From a bacterium (GTDB taxonomy: Bacteria > Zhuqueibacterota > Zhuqueibacteria > Residuimicrobiales > Residuimicrobiaceae): a DNA stretch of 64,000 nt. Position 1 is the stretch's first letter, and every line of letters starts with the position of its first letter. Both the position numbers and the translations under genes were made by a program. The DNA lies in contig JAKQNR010000009.1 of the NCBI GenBank assembly GCA_029565685.1, forward strand, positions 1 through 64,000, read 5' to 3'. The notes below the pieces were generated by a model. The model saw only the letters and a program-made list of their open reading frames with translations. It did no database searches and was not told where the DNA came from. Shown piece by piece: positions 18,214 through 27,202 of this stretch.

Positions 18214-19824
18214 ATGCCCATGAAAAAACTTTCCATTTTCTTTCTTTTATTGATCTGGCTTGCCGGTCTTTGTTACCCGCGCGTGGGCGACATTGTTAAA
18301 ACCATTCCGGCGCCGGGACCGCTGCCCACCGGACTGACCTTTGACGGGACGTATCTGTGGCTGGCCGACGACCACACGGACCACATCTATTGTCTAGATC
18401 CGCAAAACGGAAAGGTTGTCAAAAAGTTCGAAACACCGGGCTATCATCCAGAGGGATTGGCCTGGGATGGGACGCATCTGTGGCACGTCGATGCAGGAGA
18501 AAAATACCTCTATCGAATCGAGCCAAAGAGCGGCCGCTCGGTCAGAGCGCTGGAGTCCAACAGCCCCTTTCCCCGCGACCTCGCCTGGGACGGCCGGCAT
18601 CTCTGGATGGCGGATCATAGAAGCGACGCCATCCTGAGAGTCTCGCCGGTGGACGGCATGATGATCCAGACCTTTGCTTCGCCCGCCGCTGAACCGACCG
18701 GCATCACGTTTGACGGCAAGTACCTGTGGATCGCGGACCGCTCCACTGACCGGATCTATCTGGTTCATCCAGCGGACGGACTCTGCCTGTCCTCCCTGCG
18801 CGCCAGCAGTCCTTTTGTCTACGGGTTGGCCTGGGGCGACGAGTCGCTCTGGTGCGTCGATTACCATAACAAACAAATCGTTCAGCTTCAGGTTTTCAGC
18901 AAGGACATTTTCACCCGCTGGGATCATAAACAGCTCGGCCTCCAATTCGTCAAAGAATTCCGCAATTACGGACCCGGCGTGGTGACTTCGCTCGACATCT
19001 ATCTGCCCATAGCGGAAAACCGAGACAACCAAACTCTGCTGACGCCGGTCCATTTTGAACCGAAGGAGACCCAGGTGATCCAAGATCGATGGGGACAGCA
19101 GCTGGCACACTTCCACTATGAAAACCTGAAAAGCGGCACTGTGGTTAAACCGAGCTGGAACGTCCAGGCCGACGTTTACAGCGTCGAATACTTTATCTAT
19201 CCGGATAAAGTAGGCTCGCTTGTCGATATTCCGGCTGACGTCAAGGCGCATTTTCTGAGTGACGGCGACAAGTATCAGATTCAAGATCCCCTGATTCAGG
19301 AGCTGGCCCATAAAATCGCCGGGGAAGAACAAAATCCCTATTGGATAGCCCGGCGCGTCTTTGAATATCTTACAGAAAACCTCAGCTACAATTTAAAGCC
19401 CGTCGGCGGCTGGAATCCGGCGCCCACGGTGCTAAAACGCGGCACCGCCTCCTGCTCCGAGTATTCCTATGCCATGATCGCGCTCTGCCGGGCGCTGGGC
19501 TTGCCGGTGCGCTATGTCGGCGCCGTCAGCCTCCGCGGCGACGACGCCGGCTACGACGATGTCTTTCATCGCTGGACCGAGGTCTATCTACCGCCGTATG
19601 GATGGATCCCTTTTGATGTCAACAAAGGCGACGGTAAAACGCCCGGCGACAAAGTTTTGGGCATCGGCAATGTGGCCAATCGCTACATCATCACTACGGA
19701 AAACGGCGGCGGCGATCATTATCTGTGGTTCGGCTATAATTACGGCTTTACCTGGAGTTCCGAGGGCAAATGCCGCATCGCCGAAGAGAGCTACGGCATT
19801 TGGTCGCCGTTGACAAAAAAATAA
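18214..19824 (+). CDS. Secreted beta-propeller / transglutaminase-like fusion protein
   Basis: 536 residues. After a signal peptide (about residues 1-23), five to six short propeller-type repeats run to residue 230, each with P-x-G-L-x-[FW]-D-G-x-[YH]-L-W. A beta-rich linker follows, then a transglutaminase-like domain with Cys414 in GTASCSEYSYAM, His452 in FHRWTEVY and Asp468 in IPFDVN, a complete triad. Bacterial secreted members are usually peptidases or amidases rather than crosslinkers. The propeller may present the substrate. ATG 18214 or 18220 could be used; both keep the signal peptide. It sits between the tricorn protease and a C39-like protein, suggesting a secreted proteolytic set. 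Confidence 0.85.
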   Translation: MPMKKLSIFFLLLIWLAGLCYPRVGDIVKTIPAPGPLPTGLTFDGTYLWLADDHTDHIYCLDPQNGKVVKKFETPGYHPEGLAWDGTHLWHVDAGEKYLYRIEPKSGRSVRALESNSPFPRDLAWDGRHLWMADHRSDAILRVSPVDGMMIQTFASPAAEPTGITFDGKYLWIADRSTDRIYLVHPADGLCLSSLRASSPFVYGLAWGDESLWCVDYHNKQIVQLQVFSKDIFTRWDHKQLGLQFVKEFRNYGPGVVTSLDIYLPIAENRDNQTLLTPVHFEPKETQVIQDRWGQQLAHFHYENLKSGTVVKPSWNVQADVYSVEYFIYPDKVGSLVDIPADVKAHFLSDGDKYQIQDPLIQELAHKIAGEEQNPYWIARRVFEYLTENLSYNLKPVGGWNPAPTVLKRGTASCSEYSYAMIALCRALGLPVRYVGAVSLRGDDAGYDDVFHRWTEVYLPPYGWIPFDVNKGDGKTPGDKVLGIGNVANRYIITTENGGGDHYLWFGYNYGFTWSSEGKCRIAEESYGIWSPLTKK

Positions 19825-19916
19825 AGCGCCATGCCCTGATTGCAAAAAACCGGCACGCGCATCAGGCAGGGTCCTTGTCATCAGCCACATTCAAGACTGA
19901 CGGAAACACCTTTTCG

Positions 19917-21314
19917 ATGAGAAAAAAATCACTCACTCTATTCGTTTGTCTCTTTATCGCACTTGTCCAGCGCCAGGACCTCAGGGCGCAAGCCGCTTCC
20001 TATCCAGACCAGCACTTTGTCCTCAGCGGCGCCGACTCGCTGCTGGCGAACGCCCAATCCCTGATCAACCTCATCCGCTCGAGCGACGGCAAAAGCCTGA
20101 CGATGGCTGACGGCGCCACTGATGCGATGATAATTTTAAAACCGCAGAATTCCCCACATCCGTGGAACCTGGGCCTGCCCTCCTGGAACGGAACAGCGCC
20201 GGGCGACAGCGGCGGCTTTCGAGTCAGCGTTCGCATCCCTTACCTGTCCGGCTGGTCCACCTGGTTGGATGGAGGCTATTGGAAGGATGATTTCTGGCCA
20301 ACGGTCAAACGAACCGCGTTCGGCGGAGGCATGGTCGACATCGATTTCATCAAGCTCGATGCATTCACCGCCACCTGGCAATATGCGGTCCAGTTCAAAC
20401 GCAAGAGCGCGTCGGTCGCTTCTCCCACCCTGTCCAGGCTCTCCTTTTTCGCCAGCGACAGCCGCACCACTGAAACCGTCGATCATACCGCGCTTCTGGC
20501 AGACAAGCCGGCGGCTATCTTTATCGCCACCACATTTCTGGCACAGCGAAACGTCTCTGCCGAGTTCGGCGGCAGAATCTGTTCACCCACCACAGTGGCG
20601 ATGATCCTGAAAAGTTATCACATTCAGGTGGACCCCCTGCAATTCGCCCTGGACACCTATGATCCTTATTACGATATATTCGGCGGCTGGCCGCGCGTGG
20701 TGCAGAACGCCTCCGAGTACGGAGTGATCGGCGATGTGGTGCGCATTCGCAGCTGGAGTCAGGCTCGCGACGTTCTGGCCAGGGGCGGCCGACTCGCCAT
20801 GTCCATCGGCGAGCCGCTCTATGGCGGTCATCTCGTCATGCTGGCGGGTTTTACCGCAAACGGCGATCCCATCGTTCATGATCCTGCCCGCGCGAACGAC
20901 GGCTACGGCCACGTTTTCAACAAGAGCGATCTGTCGCAGGCGTGGTTCGACAAGGGCGGCGTGGCTTACTGCTTTTTTCAAAATCATTGCAGCGCAACGC
21001 TTGCAGCCGGCCTGCAGCATGCAGACCAGCCATCGGACTTGCGGCTGTTGCAGAATTACCCCAATCCGTTCAATGCGGTCACCCATTTTATCTATGAAAC
21101 AGCGAAAGCCGGCTTTGTGGAATTTACCATCAGCGATGTGACAGGAAGACGAGTAACCACGCTGCTCAGCGGCCGCCAGCCGGCCGGAACCCATCAGATC
21201 AGATGGGAGGCCAGGGATGCGGCAGGATTTACGGTCGCCGGAGGCATGTATTTTTATCAGCTTCGTTTTGAGGATAAAGAGGTTAAAACCGGCAGGTTGC
21301 TGCTGATCAAGTGA
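19917..21314 (+). CDS. Secreted C39-like cysteine peptidase with type IX sorting domain
   Basis: 465 residues starting at ATG 19917 with a signal peptide ending near LRAQ. Residues 30-190 are beta-rich and unassigned. Residues 200-370 match the peptidase C39-like fold: GGRICSPTTVAM (Cys222), YGGHLVMLAGF (His305) and a following DPIVHDPA Asp region. The C-terminus opens LLQNYPNPFNA and ends with GGMYFYQLRFEDKEVKTGRLLL, a standard sorting domain. So an exported, surface-routed cysteine peptidase is the likely product; the substrate is unknown. The longer frame from 19770 overlaps the transglutaminase gene and lacks a signal, so it is rejected. Confidence 0.82.
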   Translation: MRKKSLTLFVCLFIALVQRQDLRAQAASYPDQHFVLSGADSLLANAQSLINLIRSSDGKSLTMADGATDAMIILKPQNSPHPWNLGLPSWNGTAPGDSGGFRVSVRIPYLSGWSTWLDGGYWKDDFWPTVKRTAFGGGMVDIDFIKLDAFTATWQYAVQFKRKSASVASPTLSRLSFFASDSRTTETVDHTALLADKPAAIFIATTFLAQRNVSAEFGGRICSPTTVAMILKSYHIQVDPLQFALDTYDPYYDIFGGWPRVVQNASEYGVIGDVVRIRSWSQARDVLARGGRLAMSIGEPLYGGHLVMLAGFTANGDPIVHDPARANDGYGHVFNKSDLSQAWFDKGGVAYCFFQNHCSATLAAGLQHADQPSDLRLLQNYPNPFNAVTHFIYETAKAGFVEFTISDVTGRRVTTLLSGRQPAGTHQIRWEARDAAGFTVAGGMYFYQLRFEDKEVKTGRLLLIK

Positions 21315-21324
21315 ATGAAAGGAA

Positions 21325-22128
21325 TCAACGGCCGGCAGCCCGGCCTACGGGACGATCGGGCGCGAACAGCGCCCGCTTTTGCGTCGTCCTTTTCATCTTG
21401 AGAATAAAAGTGGAATCAGGTCCTATGGCGACAGCCACAGAGTGAAGCGAATCGCCGGGCTGCCACACCAGCAGCCGTTTGCTCTCCAGCAAAGCCAGCT
21501 CCCGATTCATCTCTTCGAACGATTTGCGGTCCATGATGGTTTTCAGCTTTGAATCGACCATCACCCGCAAACCGCTGTCCGCGGTGAAGGCGAAACTGGA
21601 ACGCAGCGCGCGATAGGCCCGGTCTTTTTGCGCCCATTTTTTGTATTCGTCGTGGAACGTTTGCAATCGCTGCAATCGATCGGCCAATTCAGCGACGTCC
21701 GCGCCCGCATATGGCGGCGTGCTGAGATGAATGTGAAGATTCGTACCCGGCGTCAAAATATCCACCGGTTTGTCGCTTGGTTCAGCGGCAGAGGCCGGAG
21801 GAGGCGTGAACAGCAGACTCAAAGCATCGCGGCTGGACACCACCGAGTCAGCGGCGGAAAGATTGAGAATGTCGGCAGCCAGGCGCTCGATCTGCGGCGG
21901 TGGAATCTCGTGCCGTTCGGCTTTACGGACGAATTCATCATAACGATGCCTGAGCACTTGCTTTTCTGTATCCTCCGCCACTGCAGCGTACAGCCGGGCG
22001 CCCAACTCATCCAGCGTGGGCCTCAGCACTGACCGTTTGATCCCACGAAGGTCCACCAGCAAAGCGTAGATGGCGGTGGACAGCGCCAATACCAGACCAG
22101 CAAACATTATTTTTCTAATGAGTTGCAT
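21325..22128 (-). CDS. Membrane-anchored hypothetical protein
   Basis: 267 residues. One N-terminal membrane segment (about residues 6-26) is followed by a soluble, helix-rich region with several charged heptad-like stretches (residues 30-75 and 125-160). A Pro/Ala-rich linker lies near residue 105. No family recognised. ATG 22128 is chosen over 22152 because GGGAG lies just upstream and the membrane segment then starts near the N-terminus. Convergent with the C39-like gene; the last bases contain a REP-like hairpin. Confidence 0.55.
   Translation of the reverse strand: MQLIRKIMFAGLVLALSTAIYALLVDLRGIKRSVLRPTLDELGARLYAAVAEDTEKQVLRHRYDEFVRKAERHEIPPPQIERLAADILNLSAADSVVSSRDALSLLFTPPPASAAEPSDKPVDILTPGTNLHIHLSTPPYAGADVAELADRLQRLQTFHDEYKKWAQKDRAYRALRSSFAFTADSGLRVMVDSKLKTIMDRKSFEEMNRELALLESKRLLVWQPGDSLHSVAVAIGPDSTFILKMKRTTQKRALFAPDRPVGRAAGR
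21328..21350 (-). repeat. REP-like palindromic element, copy 2
   Basis: GGCCGG-CAGC-CCGGCC hairpin at 21330-21345 with CCTACG beside it; on the minus strand this reads CGTAGG followed by the stem, as in copy 1. It overlaps the 3' end of the minus-strand hypothetical gene. Confidence 0.35.
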
Positions 22129-22328
22129 AAAGGCTCCCAATCTCGCTTGCAAGGGATTACTGCTATTTGACTCTTAAATCGGTTAAAAAGTTTCATTTTC
22201 TTCTCGTTTTGCTGTAAAAAGACCGCTTATAAAAATAGATACCTGAAAACGCCGAGGTTCTTGCGACACCGAGGCTGTTTTAGCGCGATGAAAGAGAGAA
22301 TCGTTCCATCAGCAGAAAGGAGCTTTGT

Positions 22329-22853
22329 ATGAGTTGGAAAGAATTGATCAGCAGAGAACTGGAGGACGCCTACAAGGTGGCAGCTGGCCTCTTTGATCTG
22401 GTGGAAGAGGCGGATCTTGCCTGGAAGCCGGCCACAGGCAGCAATTGGATGACCACCGCGCAGCTTCTCAAACATATCACTGATTCCTGTTCAGGCTCCT
22501 TCAAGGGAGTGGTCACCGGCGATTGGGGCATGCCGGACCACAGCGATATGAGTCAATTGACTCCTGAGGAGATGCTGCCCCCTGCAGAAAAGCTGCCCAG
22601 CGTCGACAGCTTGGATGAAGCGAAACGGCTGCTGGCTGAGGATCGCCGTGGAGCGCTGGAAATTCTATCGTCGCTCGACGAGGAGAAGCTGGCCACCGCC
22701 AAGGCGCCGGTGCCATGGGACCCGACCGAGATGGTCCTCGGCCATCGATTGCTGCAGATGGTGGAACACATGAAGCAGCATAAAGGCCAGCTGTTTTACT
22801 ATCTCAAATTGCAGGGCAAACCCGTTCACACCGGCCATTTGTACGGAATGTGA
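22329..22853 (+). CDS. DinB-family protein
   Basis: 174 residues, the normal size for DinB/YfiT-like four-helix bundles. The expected metal-ligand histidines are visible: LLKHITDS near residue 48, and VEHMKQHKGQLFYYLKL near residues 146-150. Family members are cytoplasmic metal-dependent enzymes, often thiol transferases or of unknown role. AAAGGAG lies eight bases before the ATG. It stands alone between a divergent membrane-protein gene and a convergent lipid-kinase gene, so the context does not help. Confidence 0.85.
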   Translation: MSWKELISRELEDAYKVAAGLFDLVEEADLAWKPATGSNWMTTAQLLKHITDSCSGSFKGVVTGDWGMPDHSDMSQLTPEEMLPPAEKLPSVDSLDEAKRLLAEDRRGALEILSSLDEEKLATAKAPVPWDPTEMVLGHRLLQMVEHMKQHKGQLFYYLKLQGKPVHTGHLYGM

Positions 22854-22990
22854 CCGCTCTGCGGAGGCAGCGGGAATTTTTCCACACCCGGTTCAACCTA
22901 TTCATCGGAAACATTCCCGCGGATTTCAATGATTTCAATCCCCGTCGGCAAGGTTGTTGAGGATGAGACGCGTCGATTTCCCCTCTGCCC

Positions 22991-23016
22991 CGTCGACGGC
23001 AAAGCCGTCTCCTGCC
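22991..23016 (-). repeat. REP-like palindromic element, copy 3
   Basis: On the minus strand GGCAGGAGACGGCTTTGCCGTCG: an AGG head and a GACGGC-TTT-GCCGTC hairpin (22995-23009), closely matching copy 1. It lies between two convergent genes. Confidence 0.45.
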
Positions 23017-23058
23017 AGGTAGGCGCGAATCTATGTCGCGCGGCGAGAGCGGCCTCGA

Positions 23059-23940
23059 TCAGGGAACGATGATCTTCAACGCCTTGTGGCTGACGGTAAT
23101 ATCGACGCTCTGGCCGGTTTCATCAGGCTCGCCGTCCACATGAAACGGTCCTGGCTTTTGCCGAATGATCCTCAACGCTTTGGTCTGATAATGTTCATAA
23201 TGCCGGACACGGTCGATCTTGCCGGTAAAAAGCTTGGGAAAGTGATAAAGCGCGGTGAAAAAGCCGATGCTGTGAATGATGCAGACGTCGAGCAGGCCGT
23301 CATCCGGCCGGGCGTTGGGCGCCACAATAACGCTGTTCCCCCATTGCTGGGTATTGGCGATCGTGACCAGCAACGCCGGTTTACGAATGGAATGGCCGTC
23401 GAATTGCAAGGTGAACACTTCCGGCTGGTAGAAAAAGAACTCGCGGATGCCGATGTAAAAATAGGGCAGCGGACCGCGCAGACTGCGGTCGTCGAATAAT
23501 TTTCCGATCAACGCGTCAAAGCCCATACCGGTGGTGACGAAAAAGTTTCGATGCGCGATCACGCCGGCGTCGATGGCCCGCACCTGGCCGTCGCGCAGCA
23601 GCCGAACGGAACGGCGGACAGAGACCGGGATGCCCAATCCGCGCGCCAAACCGTTGCCGGAACCGATGGGGACCAGCCCCATTATCACCGGCGTGTTTAA
23701 CAGTGCGGACGCCACCTCATTGGCCGTGCCGTCGCCTCCGATGGCCACCACAGCCTCGTAACCCTCCTCCTGCGCCCGTCGCGCCATTTCGTGCGCATGC
23801 CCCTTGTACTGGGTTTCAAAATAATCATAGCGAAAGGGCGCATCATCCAATATATGTTCCACGATTTTGCGGATTAAACGGGGATTCTTGATAAACCCTG
23901 ATTTTGGATTATGGATGATTTTTATCCGGTTAAAGTTCAA
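23059..23940 (-). CDS. Diacylglycerol kinase-family lipid kinase
   Basis: 293 residues, full length for the DagK/YegS/sphingosine-kinase family. Hallmarks are HNPKSG at residue 11, AIGGDGTANEV near residue 67 (ATP-binding GGDGT), and PIGSGNGLARGLGIP near residue 92. The C-terminal lobe has VAPNARPDDGLLDV. It phosphorylates a lipid or polyprenol-like substrate at the membrane; the exact lipid is unknown. The start is TTG 23940 with AAAGGA six bases upstream; no ATG fits, because the conserved region begins at once. Confidence 0.9.
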   Translation of the reverse strand: MNFNRIKIIHNPKSGFIKNPRLIRKIVEHILDDAPFRYDYFETQYKGHAHEMARRAQEEGYEAVVAIGGDGTANEVASALLNTPVIMGLVPIGSGNGLARGLGIPVSVRRSVRLLRDGQVRAIDAGVIAHRNFFVTTGMGFDALIGKLFDDRSLRGPLPYFYIGIREFFFYQPEVFTLQFDGHSIRKPALLVTIANTQQWGNSVIVAPNARPDDGLLDVCIIHSIGFFTALYHFPKLFTGKIDRVRHYEHYQTKALRIIRQKPGPFHVDGEPDETGQSVDITVSHKALKIIVP

Positions 23941-24117
23941 AAGAAATCCTTTGGTTGAAAAACGGTTCTATTCAGAATGACGCACCGCCTTACAGGCAGA
24001 GGTCATACTACGGTTTGCTGGTCAAGGCCGGACGACGGAAAGCGTTCTGCGCCGGCCTGATCGGTGTCCGAAAAGCTCAGTGGATCAATGCCAAGTGGAG
24101 CAGCCCTGTTCATCGCG

Positions 24118-25920
24118 TCAAAGCGCCTTTGCTAAATTGGCCAGAAAGCGATCGGCATCAATGTAGCCGATCTCACGCAACTCGGTGATCTCCTGACCGT
24201 CCGGTTTGATAAAGATCAAAGTCGGCATGCCGGCGACTTGATGCAAAGACATAAAGGCTTGAGTGGCGGCATCCGGTTTGGTGCAATCCACCTTGAGAAA
24301 ATAAAAAGCTTCGCTTTTCGCCTGCACCCGGCTGTCGCTAAAAGTCTCACGATCCAACTGTTTGCACGGCGCACACCAATCGGCGTAAAAATCGATAAAA
24401 ATCGGTTTGCCTGAAGCGAGGATCTCTTCCATGGACTGACCGCTGTAATAGTTCCAGGACAATCCGTTTGTTTTTTCCTGTACAGAGTGATGGATCCAGA
24501 CCAGACCTAGGATCAGCAACAGAACGCCTACGATCTGTTTGAAAAGTTTAAAGCCTCTGCCGCCGCCGGCCGTATGGTCGAACCAGCCCAGCAGCAAGCC
24601 GCCGACCAAACCGGTGATTCCAGCCAGGAAGAGAAATTTGTCGCTGATCCGTTCCATCTGCGGCGCGAGGAAATAGAACGCCACGCCGAGCAGAAGAAAA
24701 CCGAACAGCTTTTTGATCCATACCATCCACTCGCCGGATTGCGGCAGCCGCTGGAGCAAACCGGAAAAAACAGCCAGCACTAGATAAGGAAGACCGAGGC
24801 CAAGGCCCATGGCGAAAAAGAGCAGTCCGCCCTTGACCACAAGGCCCATTCGCGCGACCAGCGTCACCAGGCCGATGATAATGCCGGCGGCGCAGGGGGC
24901 GATGATTACGCCCACCGTCAGCCCCATCACCAAACTACCGATCACCCCCTCGCGGGCGGCGCCGAACTTGTTCAAGAGAAATGAAGGCACGGTGATTTCG
25001 AACGCGCCGAACATGCTGGCGGCCATCAGAATCATGATGGCGCTGATCGCGACCACAAACCAGGGGCTGGCGAACATGAACCCCCACTGCCGTCCGGCCA
25101 GGCTCGACAACAGACCCAGCGCTGCAAAAGAGAGGGCAATGCCCAGCAGATAGAACAGGGCGGCGCCCAGGATAGAGGAACGACGGCGGCCGCTCTGTCC
25201 GCCGAAATAGCTCACCGTGATCGGAATGATGGGATACACGCAGGGCGTAAGGTTCAGCGCCAGACCGACGAGGAAAAAGGCCGCCAGCGCATAGGGCAGC
25301 CCCTTTTGCAGGATCTGAGCGGCGCGGGCTTCATCCCCGGACAGCCGGGCTGAGTCAGCGGACCGCTCCTCAGGCGCCGGCGTTTCACCGGCGGCCAGGG
25401 GTGCGGAAGCGTCCAAGATCAGCTCCACCTCGACCTGCAGAGTGTCCTGCTGGGGAATAAAGCAGCTCTGATCATTGCATCCCTGATAGGAGAGCACCGC
25501 TTGCAGCATCCGCTTGCCGGGAACCGTCTGCAGAGAAATATCCGCCTGGCCGGAGATCATCACCCGGTTTTCATACACCGAGAGCTTTTCCGAGGAAAAG
25601 GCAAAGCGCTTCAACTCGGGCGCTGGATAGACCGGATCGTGAAAGTGCACGCCGTCGACGTCAAGAAAACGCAGGTCCGTGGGGATGAGAAAATCCTGTA
25701 AGGGGGAATGGGAATTGATATGCAAACCGGGGGTGATGGTCACAGCGACTGTCCAGTCGATGCGGCCGCCCATGACGGCCTGCGTCGGCGCAACCGACAG
25801 CTCGGCTGTCAGGATTTTCTGGTCTCCCAACGGCTGGGCGCTCGCTGCACTGAAAACGAGCGCCAGGCCGAACAGCGCCGCAAAACGTTTCAGCGCGATT
25901 TCTCTGGCTAGACTATTCAT
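24118..25920 (-). CDS. dsbD: Thiol:disulfide interchange protein DsbD
   Basis: 600 residues in the three-part DsbD layout: signal peptide and an N-terminal DsbC-like domain with GCNDQSCF (residues 30-175), eight hydrophobic segments of the central domain with the paired cysteines in NLTPCVYPIIP and IAPCAAGII (210-455), and a C-terminal thioredoxin domain with DWCAPCKQ. It passes electrons from cytoplasmic thioredoxin across the inner membrane to periplasmic disulfide or cytochrome-maturation partners. Its ATG overlaps the end of the sigma-factor gene by eight bases, so the two are coupled. AAGGA is present upstream. Confidence 0.95.
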   Translation of the reverse strand: MNSLAREIALKRFAALFGLALVFSAASAQPLGDQKILTAELSVAPTQAVMGGRIDWTVAVTITPGLHINSHSPLQDFLIPTDLRFLDVDGVHFHDPVYPAPELKRFAFSSEKLSVYENRVMISGQADISLQTVPGKRMLQAVLSYQGCNDQSCFIPQQDTLQVEVELILDASAPLAAGETPAPEERSADSARLSGDEARAAQILQKGLPYALAAFFLVGLALNLTPCVYPIIPITVSYFGGQSGRRRSSILGAALFYLLGIALSFAALGLLSSLAGRQWGFMFASPWFVVAISAIMILMAASMFGAFEITVPSFLLNKFGAAREGVIGSLVMGLTVGVIIAPCAAGIIIGLVTLVARMGLVVKGGLLFFAMGLGLGLPYLVLAVFSGLLQRLPQSGEWMVWIKKLFGFLLLGVAFYFLAPQMERISDKFLFLAGITGLVGGLLLGWFDHTAGGGRGFKLFKQIVGVLLLILGLVWIHHSVQEKTNGLSWNYYSGQSMEEILASGKPIFIDFYADWCAPCKQLDRETFSDSRVQAKSEAFYFLKVDCTKPDAATQAFMSLHQVAGMPTLIFIKPDGQEITELREIGYIDADRFLANLAKAL

Positions 25921-26500
25921 TCTTGATGTATCCTTCCCGACGGGCGTATTTGTCCAACGAACGTTGTAGGATGTGCCGGCCGCGGAACAGCCGGGACATG
26001 ACCGTGCCGATAGGCCGATCGATCATATCGGCGATCTCTTTATAGGAGAACCCCTCGACGTCAGCGAGAATGATCACCATGCGGAACTCTTCGGACAGTT
26101 GCGACAGGGCCGCTTTGATGTCATCGTCAAACAATTCATGGTAACGCTTCTCATCATAGCCTTCCCAGACCGTTGTCTCCTGCTGGGACTCTTCTTCAGC
26201 CAACCCGAACTCGACCTTTTCCAGCTGCACGGATTGCGGCGTACGCACTTTTTTCCGGTACTTGTTGATGAAAGTGTTGGTTAAAATTTTAAAGATCCAT
26301 GCCTTGAAATTCGTACCTTCTTCGAATTTATTAAAAAAACGGTAAGCGCGCAGATAGGTATCCTGCACCAGATCCTCGGCCTCCATGGCGTTGCGCGTCA
26401 TGCGCAAGGCGGTGGAATACAGGGAATTCATATATTCAAAGGCGATGGCCTCGAATTTCTTTTTAGCTTCATCCGATAAAGCGGTCGTATTCTTTTTCAT
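25913..26500 (-). CDS. ECF-type RNA polymerase sigma factor
   Basis: 195 residues. Region 2 (about 18-85) has ARMTRNAMEAEDLVQDTYLRAYR-type core and FKAWIFKILTN; region 4 (about 125-180) has LSEEFRMVIILADVEGFSYKEIADMIDRPIGTVMSRL, a clear helix-turn-helix. An acidic linker (residues 98-120) separates them. No anti-sigma gene is adjacent; instead the next gene, overlapping by eight bases, is dsbD, which suggests that thiol or envelope stress is the signal. The upstream neighbour on the same strand is a lipoprotein gene. Confidence 0.92.
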   Translation of the reverse strand: MKKNTTALSDEAKKKFEAIAFEYMNSLYSTALRMTRNAMEAEDLVQDTYLRAYRFFNKFEEGTNFKAWIFKILTNTFINKYRKKVRTPQSVQLEKVEFGLAEEESQQETTVWEGYDEKRYHELFDDDIKAALSQLSEEFRMVIILADVEGFSYKEIADMIDRPIGTVMSRLFRGRHILQRSLDKYARREGYIKNE

Positions 26501-26553
26501 AGGGCTGCTTTTCGTTTAAAACATCATGCAGGATGCAGGCGCGCCGGGGCCGG

Positions 26554-27105
26554 CTACATCTGTGATTCATCCTTCCAACGGGTGATGCGCCATTTGCCGT
26601 CCCAGGGGCTTTTGCGGAAATTAAATACGGCGTTGCCGGTCAAATTGTACTCTCCTCCTTTGCCGTACAGACTCAGGTGCAGGGTTTTGGACATTTCCGC
26701 CGCCCGCTCCTCCATCAGTTCATAGATCGTGGTATTCCAAGTCAGGGTGATGGTGTCGAAATTCCGCAGCAACCGGCCGGTGGTTTTTAATTCCACATCA
26801 CGGTTCCACGAAACAAACAGGCCGGAGGAACCCAAATTCGGGTCGAAATAGACGAATACAAAAGAGCTGTCCAACAGTTGCTCGTACACCAGGGAATCTT
26901 TAAAAGTGTACGCGTAAATAAAGTTCTCCAGCACCTCCGCCGGAGAAGCCTGTTCGGTCAGGCGGGCGGAGGCGCCCGGCGACCGCTCCAACTCTGGGGC
27001 AAAGGGGTTGAAGCAGCCGCTCAGCGCCGTCCACAGGCTGAAGAGCAAAACCAGCCCGGCGGCGCCGCATCGTCCTGTCGCGCTGAAAACGACCATCTCT
27101 TTCAT
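26554..27105 (-). CDS. Lipoprotein, possible NTF2-like fold
   Basis: 183 residues from ATG 27105, with a type II signal peptide ending LSGC. After a Pro/Ser-rich linker, the domain begins PAEVLENFIYAYTFKDSLVYEQLL, a helix and turn typical of NTF2/SnoaL-like folds, and ends WRITRWKDES. A similar lipoprotein lies at 41597-42199 (NP/SPFA after the Cys; R-W-x-D at the end). Function unknown; it is probably anchored in the outer membrane. The start is uncertain, because no good Shine-Dalgarno precedes either candidate. Confidence 0.6.
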   Translation of the reverse strand: MKEMVVFSATGRCGAAGLVLLFSLWTALSGCFNPFAPELERSPGASARLTEQASPAEVLENFIYAYTFKDSLVYEQLLDSSFVFVYFDPNLGSSGLFVSWNRDVELKTTGRLLRNFDTITLTWNTTIYELMEERAAEMSKTLHLSLYGKGGEYNLTGNAVFNFRKSPWDGKWRITRWKDESQM

Positions 27106-27202
27106 CGCGTTGAGGTTTGCCGGTAAAGGGCGTACGGCTGCACGTGCCAAGCCAGGCGACCAAGTGCAGCCAAGGATGCGGCCGGGCGGCGGATCGAACG
27201 GG

